From Streptomyces sp. SCSIO 30461 (GTDB lineage Bacteria > Actinomycetota > Actinomycetes > Streptomycetales > Streptomycetaceae), in NCBI RefSeq assembly GCF_037023745.1, contig NZ_CP146101.1, positions 5,720,001 through 5,784,000 on the forward strand: a DNA stretch of 64,000 nucleotides, given 5' to 3'. Shown here piece after piece: positions 32,701-40,710 of this stretch; within the stretch, counting starts at the first letter, position 1, and every line of letters starts with the position of its first letter. Both the position numbers and the translations under genes were made by a program. The notes below the pieces were generated by a model, which saw nothing but the letters and a program-made list of their open reading frames with translations, made no database searches and was not told where the DNA came from.

Positions 32701-34688
32701 CCGCCTTTCTGGAGCACGCCGTGGCCGCTCCGACGACCCCGTTGCCCTCGCTGCCGTCGCTGTCGGCCGCCGAGCAGGAGACCGTCGCCGCCGCCCTACG
32801 TCATACTCCGGCCGCCCCGCTCAGCCTAGTGGACCTGTTCGAGGCACAATTGCGGGACCGCCCGGAGGCGACCGCCGTGATCGACGGCGACAGACGGGTC
32901 TCCTACGCCGAACTCGGCGCCCGCGCCAACCTGATCGGTGCCCGCCTGCCCACGGAGACGGTCCGCGGGCGCACACCGGTCGCCGTGGTCCTGGACAAGA
33001 GCACAGACTTGCTCGCCGCACTGCTCGCCGTGGTCCGGGCCGGCTGCCCCTATCTCCCGCTCGCCCCGGAACACGCCCCGACCCGGCTGGCGGACCTCGT
33101 ACGCCGGGCCGGCGTACGGGTCTGCGTCACCCGCCCGGGGCTGCTCGACGCGCCCACCCCGACCCAACTGCCTCCCGGCACAAGGACACTGCTGCTAGAC
33201 AACAACACCGCCCCTGGGGGTCAGACGCGGGACCTCACCACAGCGCCCGGCACGGCGCCAGGGCCAGAGGATCTCGCCTATCTGATGCCGACCTCCGGCT
33301 CCACCGGAGAGCCCAAGCTCGTCGGCGTCCCTCACCGCGCCGTCGTCCGGCTGGTCCACCGGAGCCGGACACTGCCGATGACGGACCGGGACCGGACTTT
33401 CCTGGTCGCCAACACGTCCTTCGACGCCGCAACCCTGGAGATCTGGGGCGCCCTCGCCAACGGGGGCACGGTCGTCGTCCCGTCGCGCGCCGAACTGCGC
33501 GACCCCGCGCTACTCTGCGCGGCACTCGAACGCCATGGCGCGACCACAGGATTCTTCACGACCACGCTGTTCGCAAGGATGCTGGAGGCGGCGCCCGAAC
33601 GCCTCGGTCGGATGCGCCACCTGCTGGTGGGCGGTGAGGCCGTGCCCCCCTCCCTGATCGACCACGCGCGTGCACACGTGGGCGAAGGGGTGCTGCTCAA
33701 CGGATACGGTCCGACGGAGAACACCACGTTCTCCTGCTGCTACCGGGTCACCGGACCGGTCGGACACCTGCGGTCGCTGCCTGTCGGCGAACCGGTCACC
33801 GGCTCCGGGGTCGCCGTCGTGGACGAGGCACTGCGTCCCGTGCCGGTCGGGATGCCCGGGGACATCGTCGTCACTGGCAGCGGACTCGCCTCGGGTTACG
33901 TGGGCGATCCCGCAGCCACAGCCGACCGCTTCGTAAGACTGCCCCTGGACGGGTCCCCCCGCGCCTACCGCACCGGTGACCGGGGCAGGCTCCTGCCCGA
34001 CGGAACCGTGGAGTACCTGGGGCGCGTCGACCGCCAGCTGAAAATCCGCGGGTTCCGCGTGGAACCGACCGAGGTGGAAGCGGCGTTGGAAGCCCACCCG
34101 GCGATTCGCCGCGCGGCGGCCTACCCGCAGGAGGACATGGGGGTCCGCCGACTGATGTCGGCCGTAGAGCGGCACGCGTCGGCCGGGGCGGACCACGACG
34201 GTCCGGCGCTGCGCGCCTGGCTCGCCCGCCGCGTGCCGTCCTATCTGCTGCCCGACCGCGTACTCGTCGTCGACGCCTTCCCAATGACGCCCAACGGCAA
34301 GCTGGACGTCCGGGCGCTGATCGCTGCCGGACGTGCCTCCGGTAACGACGAGGCCCTTGGCGTGCGGCCGACCGACGACCTGCACCGCACGATGAGCGAG
34401 CTGTGGGCCGAGGCGCTGGGCCTGTCGCACGTCGGAGTCGACGACGACTTCTTCGATCTCGGGGGCAACTCGATGACGGCGCTGGCGCTCGCTGCCCGCA
34501 TCTCGGAGTCGATGGACCGGCGGGTGCCCCCGCACCTCGTCTGGAGCGCGCGGACGGTTCGCGCGCTGACCGCGGCGATCCGGGAGCACGCGACGCCGGA
34601 GCCACAAAACACGGAGGCCGCGGAGCGGCGTGTGCGCCTCCAACAGCGCGCCGCCCGGATACGGGGGCGGTCCGGCGGTCGCGGATGA
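29715..34688 (+). CDS. NRPS: A-PCP-C-A-PCP
   Basis: 1657 residues from a GTG that overlaps the previous stop (GTGA). A1 has YTSGSTGRPKG (154), FDVSVWEIF (198), NGYGPTEAT (294) and YRTGD (380); its pocket reads about D-V-W-Y-L-G-G-V-T-K, with no clear known match. PCP1 has LGGTSLDA (540). The internal C domain has DHLVLDG (722), keeping the second catalytic His. A2 has PTSGSTGEPKL (1192), FDAATLEIW (1236) and NGYGPTENTTF (1329); its pocket D-A-L-F-L-G-G-T-F-K is close to the Val code D-A-F-W-I-G-G-T-F-K, so a branched aliphatic residue is likely. PCP2 has DLGGNSMTAL (1582). There is no epimerisation or thioesterase domain. It is the last assembly-line gene. Confidence 0.9.
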   Translation: MTSTGDRDRTLDGAWQPYVRRIPDRPALVDAAGRSLTYAELSARVDSVAEQLSALDVRPGSRVAVVGGRTARTVTALLGVVRAGAAYCVVDPALPTARRDMLLTDLRPAAVVTAAPDTEGDEDAACAVERPTEDLGTGSVLPAMDGDPAAYVMYTSGSTGRPKGVVVGHASVLAMLDSFDDLAPPLARPVGTLFAPPSFDVSVWEIFSVLTRGGTLHVPGPAALTDGATLWECLTTRGITSAYVAPGLLAPLVAAAHAAADSAALDRVLVGVEPIPQGTLAELTALCPGLRAVNGYGPTEATVTATLHLFRQSTDPAWRVPIGRAVKGSEIRLVDEHLKPVADGTTGEIIVLGACLAHGYLDAGDDTGRRFTDSPWGRAYRTGDLGRRLPGGALEFCGRLDHQVKINGFRVEPGEVEAVLNSLPGVRRGLVLTVGGEGRRRLTAAVEGDARTTATEIRALLADRLPAHMVPSRVLVVPTLPLTANGKVDTATLTAADRARPLDGPVATEPSTPVERTVADVWADVLGLDRIGVEDDFHWLGGTSLDAVRIAAALRDQGFPTGAADILKTRTVRALVTANPQSSVTQNTLYAAEPGTHPATRSQEGLWAWRELHPGSAGTTVVHAVRMDGAVDPERVRSAWETVVHRHETLRTVFTVEADARPRQRVTAPGPVSLPTGHVPGEHAVEQRMTELLERRFDVTTAAWSAELLLMPGGAALLLAADHLVLDGESTAVLESELLDAYDGRVDGVTEPVPGPVAAARAPAPDQERQEALTDYWRTALTGLEDHRPLPEPIRADAGPARTLRIDRDVPEVVWQEIREAARAGRTTPFVVVLAALKAFLGLRGAVGDRAVTIAVSRREALGLPRSLGHFVNLLPVRDPAPLGPVTRFDQYLTIVRDTVAAALEHGGLPFEDMLDLLPAAAEARSAATRVVLAQRARGATGPDGARRSMSLSNALYDLTVFLDEGDDGTPTRLQWVCDASTTLDGGLDRCADAFAAFLEHAVAAPTTPLPSLPSLSAAEQETVAAALRHTPAAPLSLVDLFEAQLRDRPEATAVIDGDRRVSYAELGARANLIGARLPTETVRGRTPVAVVLDKSTDLLAALLAVVRAGCPYLPLAPEHAPTRLADLVRRAGVRVCVTRPGLLDAPTPTQLPPGTRTLLLDNNTAPGGQTRDLTTAPGTAPGPEDLAYLMPTSGSTGEPKLVGVPHRAVVRLVHRSRTLPMTDRDRTFLVANTSFDAATLEIWGALANGGTVVVPSRAELRDPALLCAALERHGATTGFFTTTLFARMLEAAPERLGRMRHLLVGGEAVPPSLIDHARAHVGEGVLLNGYGPTENTTFSCCYRVTGPVGHLRSLPVGEPVTGSGVAVVDEALRPVPVGMPGDIVVTGSGLASGYVGDPAATADRFVRLPLDGSPRAYRTGDRGRLLPDGTVEYLGRVDRQLKIRGFRVEPTEVEAALEAHPAIRRAAAYPQEDMGVRRLMSAVERHASAGADHDGPALRAWLARRVPSYLLPDRVLVVDAFPMTPNGKLDVRALIAAGRASGNDEALGVRPTDDLHRTMSELWAEALGLSHVGVDDDFFDLGGNSMTALALAARISESMDRRVPPHLVWSARTVRALTAAIREHATPEPQNTEAAERRVRLQQRAARIRGRSGGRG

Positions 34689-35051
34689 ACGGGGTCCGGC
34701 CTTACCCGGCCGTGCCGATGGGTCGGTGGGTCGGGCGTTGTCAGGTTGAGGGATCGTTGGCCAGCAGGTTCCGGATCGGGGCAGGACGGGGCGTGGGGTC
34801 CGCGTTGGTCAGGCTCGCGCGGGGACGGCATACCTGGTGTTCTCGGGCATATATGCCTCCCGAGCTACCGCCGCAGGCGGCGGGGAGGACGCTAACGACC
34901 TTGGGAGCGATAGCAGCAGTCAGGGTCGGTGTCCCGCCTCACGCTGCCTTGTAGCTGTCGCCGGTTGTTCCCTGTTCCCGGGCTCCGGGAACAGGGCCAG
35001 GTGAGACGGTCCGGTTCGGTGTGACACCGTCCGAGTGGCAGGCTGACCTTC
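34689..35051. other. intergenic region after the cluster
   Basis: The 360 bases between the last NRPS and the truncated hydrolase contain no supported gene. The only clear structure is the hairpin at 34970-34996 (separate entry). Confidence 0.5.
34970..34996. terminator. perfect 12-bp hairpin
   Basis: CCCTGTTCCCGG (34970-34981) and its exact complement (34985-34996) flank a three-base loop. There is no T-run, as is common for GC-rich terminators. It lies about 280 bases after the NRPS operon and before the hydrolase remnant, so it may end the cluster transcript. Confidence 0.5.
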
Positions 35052-35268
35052 GTGATGTCGATATCTGAGTTCGAGCCGATACGTGCAGCCATGACGGTGG
35101 ACGGGCGCCGCCTGTCCTACCTCGACTTCGGCGGTCCGGGGCAGCCAGTACTCGCGCTGCACGGGCACTTCAATGAGGGCCACACCTTCACCCAACTCGC
35201 ACGGGCGCTGTTTCCCGACTGGCGTGTCGTGGCCCCCGATCAGCGCGGACACGGCTTCTCCGACAGGG
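35052..35268 (+). pseudogene. alpha/beta hydrolase N-terminal stub
   Basis: The frame starts MMSISEFEPIRAAMTVDGRR and contains LDFGGPGQPVLALHGHFNEG and VVAPDQRGHGFSDRG, the first strands and oxyanion loop (HGHF) of an alpha/beta hydrolase. Homology ends immediately after SDRG, where antisense Rhs-type sequence begins. The nucleophile and catalytic His are gone. It was truncated by recombination with the Rhs fragment. Confidence 0.75.
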
Positions 35269-35269
35269 G

Positions 35270-35835
35270 ATGGTTTCGAGCGTACAGAGTGTGCCAGCCA
35301 TCGGCCGGGTCGATGGACACGGTCTGGACGTCACCGCCGTTGCCGTTGGTGGTGTCCAGCGTCTTGTTGGGGAGGCTGGAGTTGTCCAGGCCCCAGAGGT
35401 AGCCGGCGCCTTCGGTGGAGCTGGTGTCCAGGGTGCAGTTGACCGCGTTGGACGCCTTGGCCGTCCACCCGTTCTGGGTATAGGTGCCGCAGCTGATGAC
35501 GGGCGCGGCGGGCAGTCCAGTGTTCAGGACGAAGGCGGTGTAGCCGCTCCAAACACCGTAGTTGGTGCCGTCATAAGCCCGCACCCGGTAGCGCAGGTGA
35601 CTGCTGACCGGGAAGGCATTCGCCGTGGGAATCTTGTGGCTGGCGGTGGAGCCGAAGGCCACCGAGGCCGAAGTGCCTGTATAGGTGTAGGTAGTGTCGG
35701 CGTAGGCCGGGTCGGGGTGACCTCGAACTGCGCCTTGGTGACGGAGCCGTCGGGGTCGATAACCTTGGCCGAAAGCGTCGGGTTCAGCGACGTGACGTAG
35801 CGCTTGCCGCTGTAGGCGTTGGCCTGGGAGGGCGC
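35270..35835 (-). pseudogene. fragment of an Rhs/LamG-type giant surface protein (frameshifted)
   Basis: Minus-strand reading gives ANAYSGKRYVTSLNPTLSAK and VTKAQFEVTP. After a frameshift near 35720 it continues with DTTYTYTGTSASVAFGS, LRYRVRAYDGTNYGVWSGY, TQNGWTAKASNAVNCTLDTS and PADGWHTLYAR. These are the Ig/fibronectin-like and LamG-linker motifs (GWHTLYAR is especially typical) of the N-terminal regions of Streptomyces Rhs/DNRLRE proteins. It has neither start nor C-terminus. It is the same broad family as the Rhs gene at the left window edge. Confidence 0.65.
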
Positions 35836-35900
35836 AATTGGCGTCGAGCTCGGCCAGGTAGTGGCCCCGGCCGATGACGAGGTCGGCCAGGGTAAAAGCG

Positions 35901-37070
35901 CTAGAAGTGGTCGGGTAGCCAGGGCTCGAACTGTGTCGTGCTGCGGACAAGGGTCGCAAGCGTGTCATCCGATACGGCGTGGACTCCGGCCGTACGGGCT
36001 GCGGTGGTGGACCGGTATCCGCCGGCGTACCAAACCGCGAGCTGGCGTTGTGTGAGGGTCACCTGCGCGTGGATGTGAGTGGGAGAGATTTCGGCTGCTC
36101 CGTCTTCGATCTGCAACATCCACCGGGCCGAGCCGCCAGCCGGATTCTCGATTTCGATCGGCACGGCAGCGGTGAGGTCGGTAGGCCAGCCGCGGAGGCG
36201 GATGGCGTCGGGGGTGTCGAGGATGCGGAGCATCCAGGGGTGCCAGGCTTCGGCGGTTGGGCGGTGGTGGCGGAGGCCGTGGAGCAGAGTGGGGTACGGG
36301 GGGAGCACCCCGCGGCGGAACTCGATGGTTCGGGCGCGGGTGTTGTGGCGGCCGAGGAAGGCAAGCATGGCCGCAGCGGTGGGCTGGTCGGCGGCCCAGA
36401 AGTCGTGGACGACCAGGATCATGCCGTGGCGCTCGTGTCGTTTGGTCGCCAGGGTGAGCAGGCCGGTAGTGGTGTGGCCGGGGCGAGCGAAACGGTATGC
36501 GGTGAGGTTGCTCTTGTCCTGCTTCCACCGGGTCCACCAAGTGGGCCGGTGGACGGGTCCGTTCCATTGCCGGGCGAGCTGCTGCTGGAGGAGTTCGGCT
36601 GCGTCGGTGAGACCGTGCTCGACCTCGAAGTCCTCGCTGATGAAGGACCGCCGGAGGTCGTCGGTCGATGTCGCCCAGGCGAGGACGTCGACCGGGGCCT
36701 CCCAGCCGAGGCGCCGGGCGTAGCCGGTGGAGGAGGTGACGATAGTGGAGATGACCGCCCCGCGGTCGATGAGAGGGCGTAGTCGATTGGCGGTCATGTC
36801 GGCTGCCAGGTGGTCGCCGCGCTCCTCGGGGGCCACGCAGCCGTCGCCGAGGCAGGCGCTGGGGACGGGGGCGCCGCCGAAGAACTGGTCGACGAGGAGG
36901 CCGAGGCCGCCGGCGACGACGCGGCTGCCGCGGATGGCGACTTGGAGGTCGGCATGTTCGCGCAGGTGGGTGATATCGCCGATTGGGTGGCCGTAGGCGC
37001 GGGTGGCGAGCTGGTCGTACTGCTCCCACAGGTTGTCATCGGCCGGGGTGAAGGTGAGTTGCTGGTTCAC
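35901..37070 (-). CDS. Eis-like GNAT N-acetyltransferase
   Basis: A 389-residue protein starting at GTG with MNQQLTFTPADDNLWEQYDQ. It has the Eis layout: an N-terminal GNAT half (VAGGLGLLVDQFFGGAPVPS and VAPEERGDHLAADM, the V-x-P-x-x-R-G-x-G-like acetyl-CoA loop), a second GNAT-like half and a C-terminal region with WYAGGYRSTTAARTAGV. It ends in WLPDHF; in Eis enzymes the C-terminal Phe carboxylate is the general base, and this is conserved here. Eis proteins acetylate amines. It is the last gene of an eight-gene operon, 12 bases after the MaoC-like gene, so it probably acts on that pathway's product or a related amine. Confidence 0.8.
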   Translation of the reverse strand: MNQQLTFTPADDNLWEQYDQLATRAYGHPIGDITHLREHADLQVAIRGSRVVAGGLGLLVDQFFGGAPVPSACLGDGCVAPEERGDHLAADMTANRLRPLIDRGAVISTIVTSSTGYARRLGWEAPVDVLAWATSTDDLRRSFISEDFEVEHGLTDAAELLQQQLARQWNGPVHRPTWWTRWKQDKSNLTAYRFARPGHTTTGLLTLATKRHERHGMILVVHDFWAADQPTAAAMLAFLGRHNTRARTIEFRRGVLPPYPTLLHGLRHHRPTAEAWHPWMLRILDTPDAIRLRGWPTDLTAAVPIEIENPAGGSARWMLQIEDGAAEISPTHIHAQVTLTQRQLAVWYAGGYRSTTAARTAGVHAVSDDTLATLVRSTTQFEPWLPDHF

Positions 37071-37082
37071 GGGCCCGCCCTT

Positions 37083-37613
37083 CTAGTAGTTGGTGGCGTC
37101 GCGGACGGTGTCGGCGTCCAGGGGGACCAGGAAGGTCCGGTTGAAGGCCATGACGTCGGTGTCCGTCTGGTTGTGAGCCGTGGTGTGGCAGGTGATGACG
37201 CCGCTGCCGGGGCTGCTTTCCGAGGGGCGGCGGGTGAGGATCCTGGTTTCGGCGTAGAGGCTGTCGCCGATGTGGACGGGGGCGGTGAAGCGGACGCGGT
37301 CGACGGCGAGGTTGGCGGTGGTCAGGCCGCTGATGCTGCGGACAGTCATGCCGGCCACGAGGTTGAGGGTGACGCCGGAGCAGACGAGGATGCGGCCCCA
37401 CTGGGTCTGGCCGCTGTAGTGGGCGTCGGTGTGGATGGGGGCGACGTTGCCGCTCAGGGCCGCTCCCAGCAAGCTGTCGACTTCGGTGACGGTCCGGCCG
37501 GGCCGGTGCTCGATGACCAGGCCGGGGGCGAGCTCGTCGTAGGACAGGCCGACGCTCTCGCGGATCCGGTCCTCGCCGATGGTGCGGTAGCCGTGTGGCA
37601 GTCCGGGGCTCAT
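37083..37613 (-). CDS. MaoC-like (R)-hydratase/dehydratase
   Basis: The 176-residue protein starts MSPGLPHGYRTIGEDRIRES and has VIEHRPGRTVTEVDSLLGA, NVAPIHTDAHYSGQTQWGR (Asp/His hydratase motif) and RFTAPVHIGDSLYAETRIL. This is a single hot-dog MaoC domain of the mesaconyl/itaconyl-CoA hydratase type. It adds or removes water at the alpha-beta position of acyl thioesters. Its start overlaps the stop of the CitE-like lyase (ATGA). MaoC plus CitE-like lyase is the pairing seen in mesaconyl/itaconyl and methylmalyl thioester chemistry. The substrate here may be ACP-bound rather than CoA-bound, given the ACP in the operon (inference). Confidence 0.82.
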   Translation of the reverse strand: MSPGLPHGYRTIGEDRIRESVGLSYDELAPGLVIEHRPGRTVTEVDSLLGAALSGNVAPIHTDAHYSGQTQWGRILVCSGVTLNLVAGMTVRSISGLTTANLAVDRVRFTAPVHIGDSLYAETRILTRRPSESSPGSGVITCHTTAHNQTDTDVMAFNRTFLVPLDADTVRDATNY

Positions 37614-38455
37614 GCCGTGCGGTCCGCTTCGGCGATGAGCGCACGGGCGGCGTTGAAGAAGGGGGTGCCGCGCATCTGCCCGTTCACGGTGGTCACCGTT
37701 CCGCCGCTGGCGTCGGCGGCTGCCATGATCGTGCGGGCCTGGGCGACTTCTTCGGCGGTGGGTGTGAAGACGTCGTTGATCATCTCGACGTGGCGGGGGT
37801 GGACGCAGCCCTTGCCGTAGAAGCCGAGTTCCTTGGCCCGTTCAGCGTCACGGCGCAGGGTGTCGGGGTCGTCGATTTCCCAGGTGGGGGCGTCGATGGC
37901 GGGGATGTCCGCGGCGGTGGCGGCGTTGATGAGGGCCGATCGGGCGTAGCGGAGGGCATCCCAGCCCAGGCCACAGCGGACGGCGGCGGCGTAGTCCGCG
38001 GAGCCGAAGATGACGCCGCCGAGACGGGGTGCCCTCATGATCTGGGGGAGGTGGTCGAAGGCACGGGGGCTTTCGACCAGGGCCCAGATGTCGGGGGTAT
38101 AGCCGTCGGCGTCGAGGGCGGCGGCGACGAGCTCGATGTCGCGGGGGGACTCCACCTTGGGGACCACGATCAGGTCGGGCCGGGTCGTGTAGGCGGCAAG
38201 GGCGACGAGGTCCTTGAGGCCGTCGAGCGTGGTGAGGCTGTTCATCCGGATGCCGAGGGTGCACGGAGGCTCATCGACGGCGAAGAAGATCTCGGAGGAG
38301 GTGCGGGCGGTCTGCTTGTCGGCCAGGGCGACGGAGTCCTCGATGTCGACTACTGCGACCGCGGCGCCGGAGTTTTGCGCGCTGACGAAGCGGTCTGTGT
38401 GCAGGCCGGGGGTGATGATCCAGGCCCGTCCGGGCCCGCGGCTGGTGTGAGTCAT
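37610..38455 (-). CDS. CitE-like (HpcH/HpaI family) thioester lyase
   Basis: 281 residues from MTHTSRGPGRAWIITPGLHT; AAAGGTGA precedes the ATG. Typical CitE blocks are seen: SGAAVAVVDIEDSVALADKQ with the metal-binding acid, LGIRMNSLTTLDGLKD, DLIVVPKVESPRDIE, DIWALVESPRAF, GVIFGSADYAAAVRC and GFYGKGCVHPRHVEMIN. Such TIM-barrel enzymes cleave or form beta-hydroxyacyl thioesters (malyl, methylmalyl, citramalyl) from acyl thioesters and glyoxylate or pyruvate, using Mg2+. It is coupled to the MaoC-like gene downstream and the ACP gene upstream (seven-base gap). With the pyruvate aldolase in the same operon, pyruvate as a partner is plausible. Confidence 0.82.
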   Translation of the reverse strand: MTHTSRGPGRAWIITPGLHTDRFVSAQNSGAAVAVVDIEDSVALADKQTARTSSEIFFAVDEPPCTLGIRMNSLTTLDGLKDLVALAAYTTRPDLIVVPKVESPRDIELVAAALDADGYTPDIWALVESPRAFDHLPQIMRAPRLGGVIFGSADYAAAVRCGLGWDALRYARSALINAATAADIPAIDAPTWEIDDPDTLRRDAERAKELGFYGKGCVHPRHVEMINDVFTPTAEEVAQARTIMAAADASGGTVTTVNGQMRGTPFFNAARALIAEADRTA

Positions 38456-38462
38456 GGGTGGT

Positions 38463-38693
38463 TCACCTTTCGTCGCGCTTGGTGGTGATGAGGCGGTCGA
38501 GCTGGCCGAGAGTGGCGGCGGCCTTGATGTCGCCGTCGCTGATGTCGATGCCGTACCGGCCGTGAAGGAGGACGGAGAGTTCGACAACAGCGAGGGAGTC
38601 GAATCCGGCGTGGTCGAGGCTGGCATCGTCGGTCAGGTGGTCGCTGGGCAGGTTGAGGTCGTCGGTCAGGATGCGAGCGAGGTCACCGGTCAT
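38463..38693 (-). CDS. acyl carrier protein
   Basis: A 76-residue protein starting [20 protein letters not shown], with the phosphopantetheine Ser in ASLDHAGFDSLAVVELSVLL (DSL, about residue 33) and a helix-rich remainder ending TTKRDER. The start overlaps the stop of the KAS III gene (ATGA). The ACP is separate from the NRPS-PKS cluster and sits between KAS III and the CitE-like lyase, so it probably holds the intermediate of this operon. Confidence 0.9.
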   Translation of the reverse strand: MTGDLARILTDDLNLPSDHLTDDASLDHAGFDSLAVVELSVLLHGRYGIDISDGDIKAAATLGQLDRLITTKRDER

Positions 38694-39667
38694 GGGGCTT
38701 CCTCCGGAAGGCGGGTGCGTGAGAGGTCGGGCCAGGTGAGGGTGAGGGCGCCCCAGGTCAGTCCAGCGCCGAACGCAGTAAGCAGGGTGCGGTGCCCGGG
38801 CTTGAGCCAACCCTCGGTGGCGGCCTGAGCCAGGAGGAGGGGGATGGACGCGGCGCCCGTGTTGCCGACATCGGCCACATTGCTGAGCAGACAGCCGTCG
38901 GGAATTGCGAGCTGGCGAGCGACGAAGGATGTGATGCGGTGGTTGGCCTGATGCGGTACGAGGCGGTCGACGTCCGCAAGGTCCCACCCGGCGGCGGCGA
39001 CTGCCTGTCTGGAGGCGCCGGACATGTGGTGGACCGCATGGCGAAAGACGTCGGCTCCATCCATGTGCAGGGCCCCGGGATGCTCGGCACGGATCAGGTC
39101 CGCACCAGCACCGTCGCTGCCCAGCACCACCGGCCCCAGCGCCCCTGGCTCGCCCACGTTGCCGCTGCGGAGCAGCATCGCACCAGCACCGTCGCCGAAT
39201 AGGGGGACGGTGGTGCGGTCTTCGGGGTGGGGGAGGCTGGCCAGGCGGTCCGCCCCGATGACGAGGACCGTGCGCGTGGTGTCGGCGGCGATGAGTCCGG
39301 CGCCGGTGGCCATCGCGTAGAGGAAGCCGGTGCAGCCGGCGGCGAGGTCGAAGGCGGGAATGCTGGTGAGTCCGAGGCGGGTGGCGACGGTGGGCGCGGT
39401 GGCTGGGCAGCAGCGGTCAGGCGTGGTCGTGGCGAGGACCAGGGCGTCCACCGTGGCCGAATCGCAGGCGGCGAGAGCCTGTGTGGCGGCCCGGACGGCG
39501 AGGTCGGCGGTGGACTGCTCCTGCCCGGCGACGTGCCTGCGGGTGATTCCGGTCCGTGAGCGGATCCACTCGTCGGTGGTGTCCAGGCGCGCGGTCAGGT
39601 CCTCGTTGGAAACGACGAATGCGGGGAGCACGGAGCCGACTGCGGCCACCACGGCGGCCCGGGTCAT
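38690..39667 (-). CDS. beta-ketoacyl-ACP synthase III (FabH-like)
   Basis: 325 residues with the KAS III triad: Cys in [17 protein letters not shown], His in [13 protein letters not shown] and Asn in [17 protein letters not shown]. The N-terminus [20 protein letters not shown] and [12 protein letters not shown] is typical of FabH. These enzymes condense an acyl-CoA with malonyl-ACP, or in secondary metabolism transfer acyl groups to or from carrier proteins. It overlaps the aldolase stop upstream and the ACP start downstream. No fatty acid elongation genes are near, which argues for a specialised priming or transfer role. Confidence 0.88.
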   Translation of the reverse strand: MTRAAVVAAVGSVLPAFVVSNEDLTARLDTTDEWIRSRTGITRRHVAGQEQSTADLAVRAATQALAACDSATVDALVLATTTPDRCCPATAPTVATRLGLTSIPAFDLAAGCTGFLYAMATGAGLIAADTTRTVLVIGADRLASLPHPEDRTTVPLFGDGAGAMLLRSGNVGEPGALGPVVLGSDGAGADLIRAEHPGALHMDGADVFRHAVHHMSGASRQAVAAAGWDLADVDRLVPHQANHRITSFVARQLAIPDGCLLSNVADVGNTGAASIPLLLAQAATEGWLKPGHRTLLTAFGAGLTWGALTLTWPDLSRTRLPEEAP

Positions 39668-40710
39668 CGCGTGCCCGCCTTGAGCTGCCGGGCGACATCA
39701 CCGATCAGGTCTTCCTGCCCGGCGACGATCTGCCGCTCCCCGAGGGCGAGGAACAGGTCGATGACGTCGACACCCTGGGCACGGGCGGCCGCCAGGACCG
39801 GTCGCTTAAAGCCGGAGAACACCCCAGCCAGTCCGCTGGCCACGGCGATCGAGTCGATGGACGGCGGGGCCTTCATCAGACGGTCGGCGGCGACGTCGGC
39901 GGCGGACAGGATCTCGCGCAGGCCGATCCCGGTGTCGAAGCCGCGCCGGTCGAGGACGGCCACGAGGGCTTCGATCTGGGTGTTACCCGCTCCGGCGCCG
40001 AACCCGCGGGCGGTCGCATCGATGACGGACGCCCCCGCGTCCACGGCGGCCAGCGAATTCGCCACGGCCAAGCCCAGGTTGTTGTGGCCGTGGAAGATCA
40101 CCGGCACGTCCACGGCGTCAGCGATGGCGCGGACGCGCTCGATGACGTCGCCGGGGAGGTAGTGACCGGCAGAATCCATGATGCCGACGGCCTGCGCGCC
40201 GTACTTCACCATGAGGGCGCACTGCTCAGCGAGGTGGCCGGGGCTGGCCATGTGGCTCATGAGCAGGACGCCCTGGGCTTCGGCACCGATGGCGCGGGCG
40301 GTTCCGAGGTGGCGTTCGGTGACATCGGCCTCGGTGCAGTGCGCGGCGATGCGTACGACGTCGGCGCCGTGGCGGACGGCGGCTGCGAGGTCCTCGGAGG
40401 TGCCCCAGCCGGGGGCCATGAACACGCCCATCCTCGACGAGGCGAGGGCCTCGCGGACGGTGGTCAGCATGGTGGCGTCGTCGAGCAGGGCGCGGCCGAT
40501 CTGGAGGCTGGAGGCGCCCAGTCCGTTGCCGTGGCCGACTTCCACGACCGGCACCCCGGCGGCATTCGCGGCGACGGCGTAGGCGCGGAGCTGATCGGCA
40601 TCGAGCTGGTGGCCGACCGCGTGGTGACCATCACGCAGGGTCGGATCGTGAAGGATGATGCGGGGCCGGTCGTCCGGCGTGCTGCTGTTCATGAGCATGG
40701 TTCCCTTCAT
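39664..40710 (-). CDS. mhpE: 4-hydroxy-2-oxovalerate aldolase
   Basis: 348 residues starting [19 protein letters not shown]-aldolase landmarks are present: [18 protein letters not shown] with the metal-binding Asp and catalytic His, [30 protein letters not shown] and [20 protein letters not shown] with the H-x-H metal site. The enzyme splits 4-hydroxy-2-oxoacids to pyruvate and an aldehyde, or makes the bond in reverse. It normally channels acetaldehyde to the acylating dehydrogenase, encoded just upstream with an ATGA overlap. There is no catechol or phenylpropionate dioxygenase in the window, so it is not part of an ordinary aromatic meta-cleavage operon here. Confidence 0.88.
   Translation of the reverse strand: MKGTMLMNSSTPDDRPRIILHDPTLRDGHHAVGHQLDADQLRAYAVAANAAGVPVVEVGHGNGLGASSLQIGRALLDDATMLTTVREALASSRMGVFMAPGWGTSEDLAAAVRHGADVVRIAAHCTEADVTERHLGTARAIGAEAQGVLLMSHMASPGHLAEQCALMVKYGAQAVGIMDSAGHYLPGDVIERVRAIADAVDVPVIFHGHNNLGLAVANSLAAVDAGASVIDATARGFGAGAGNTQIEALVAVLDRRGFDTGIGLREILSAADVAADRLMKAPPSIDSIAVASGLAGVFSGFKRPVLAAARAQGVDVIDLFLALGERQIVAGQEDLIGDVARQLKAGTR

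Noticed and set aside
9376..34688. Cephamycin or penicillin type beta-lactam cluster suggested by lat and pcd
   Set aside because: No ACV synthetase (three-module NRPS with TE), isopenicillin N synthase or expandase is present. The NRPS and PKS architecture is different.
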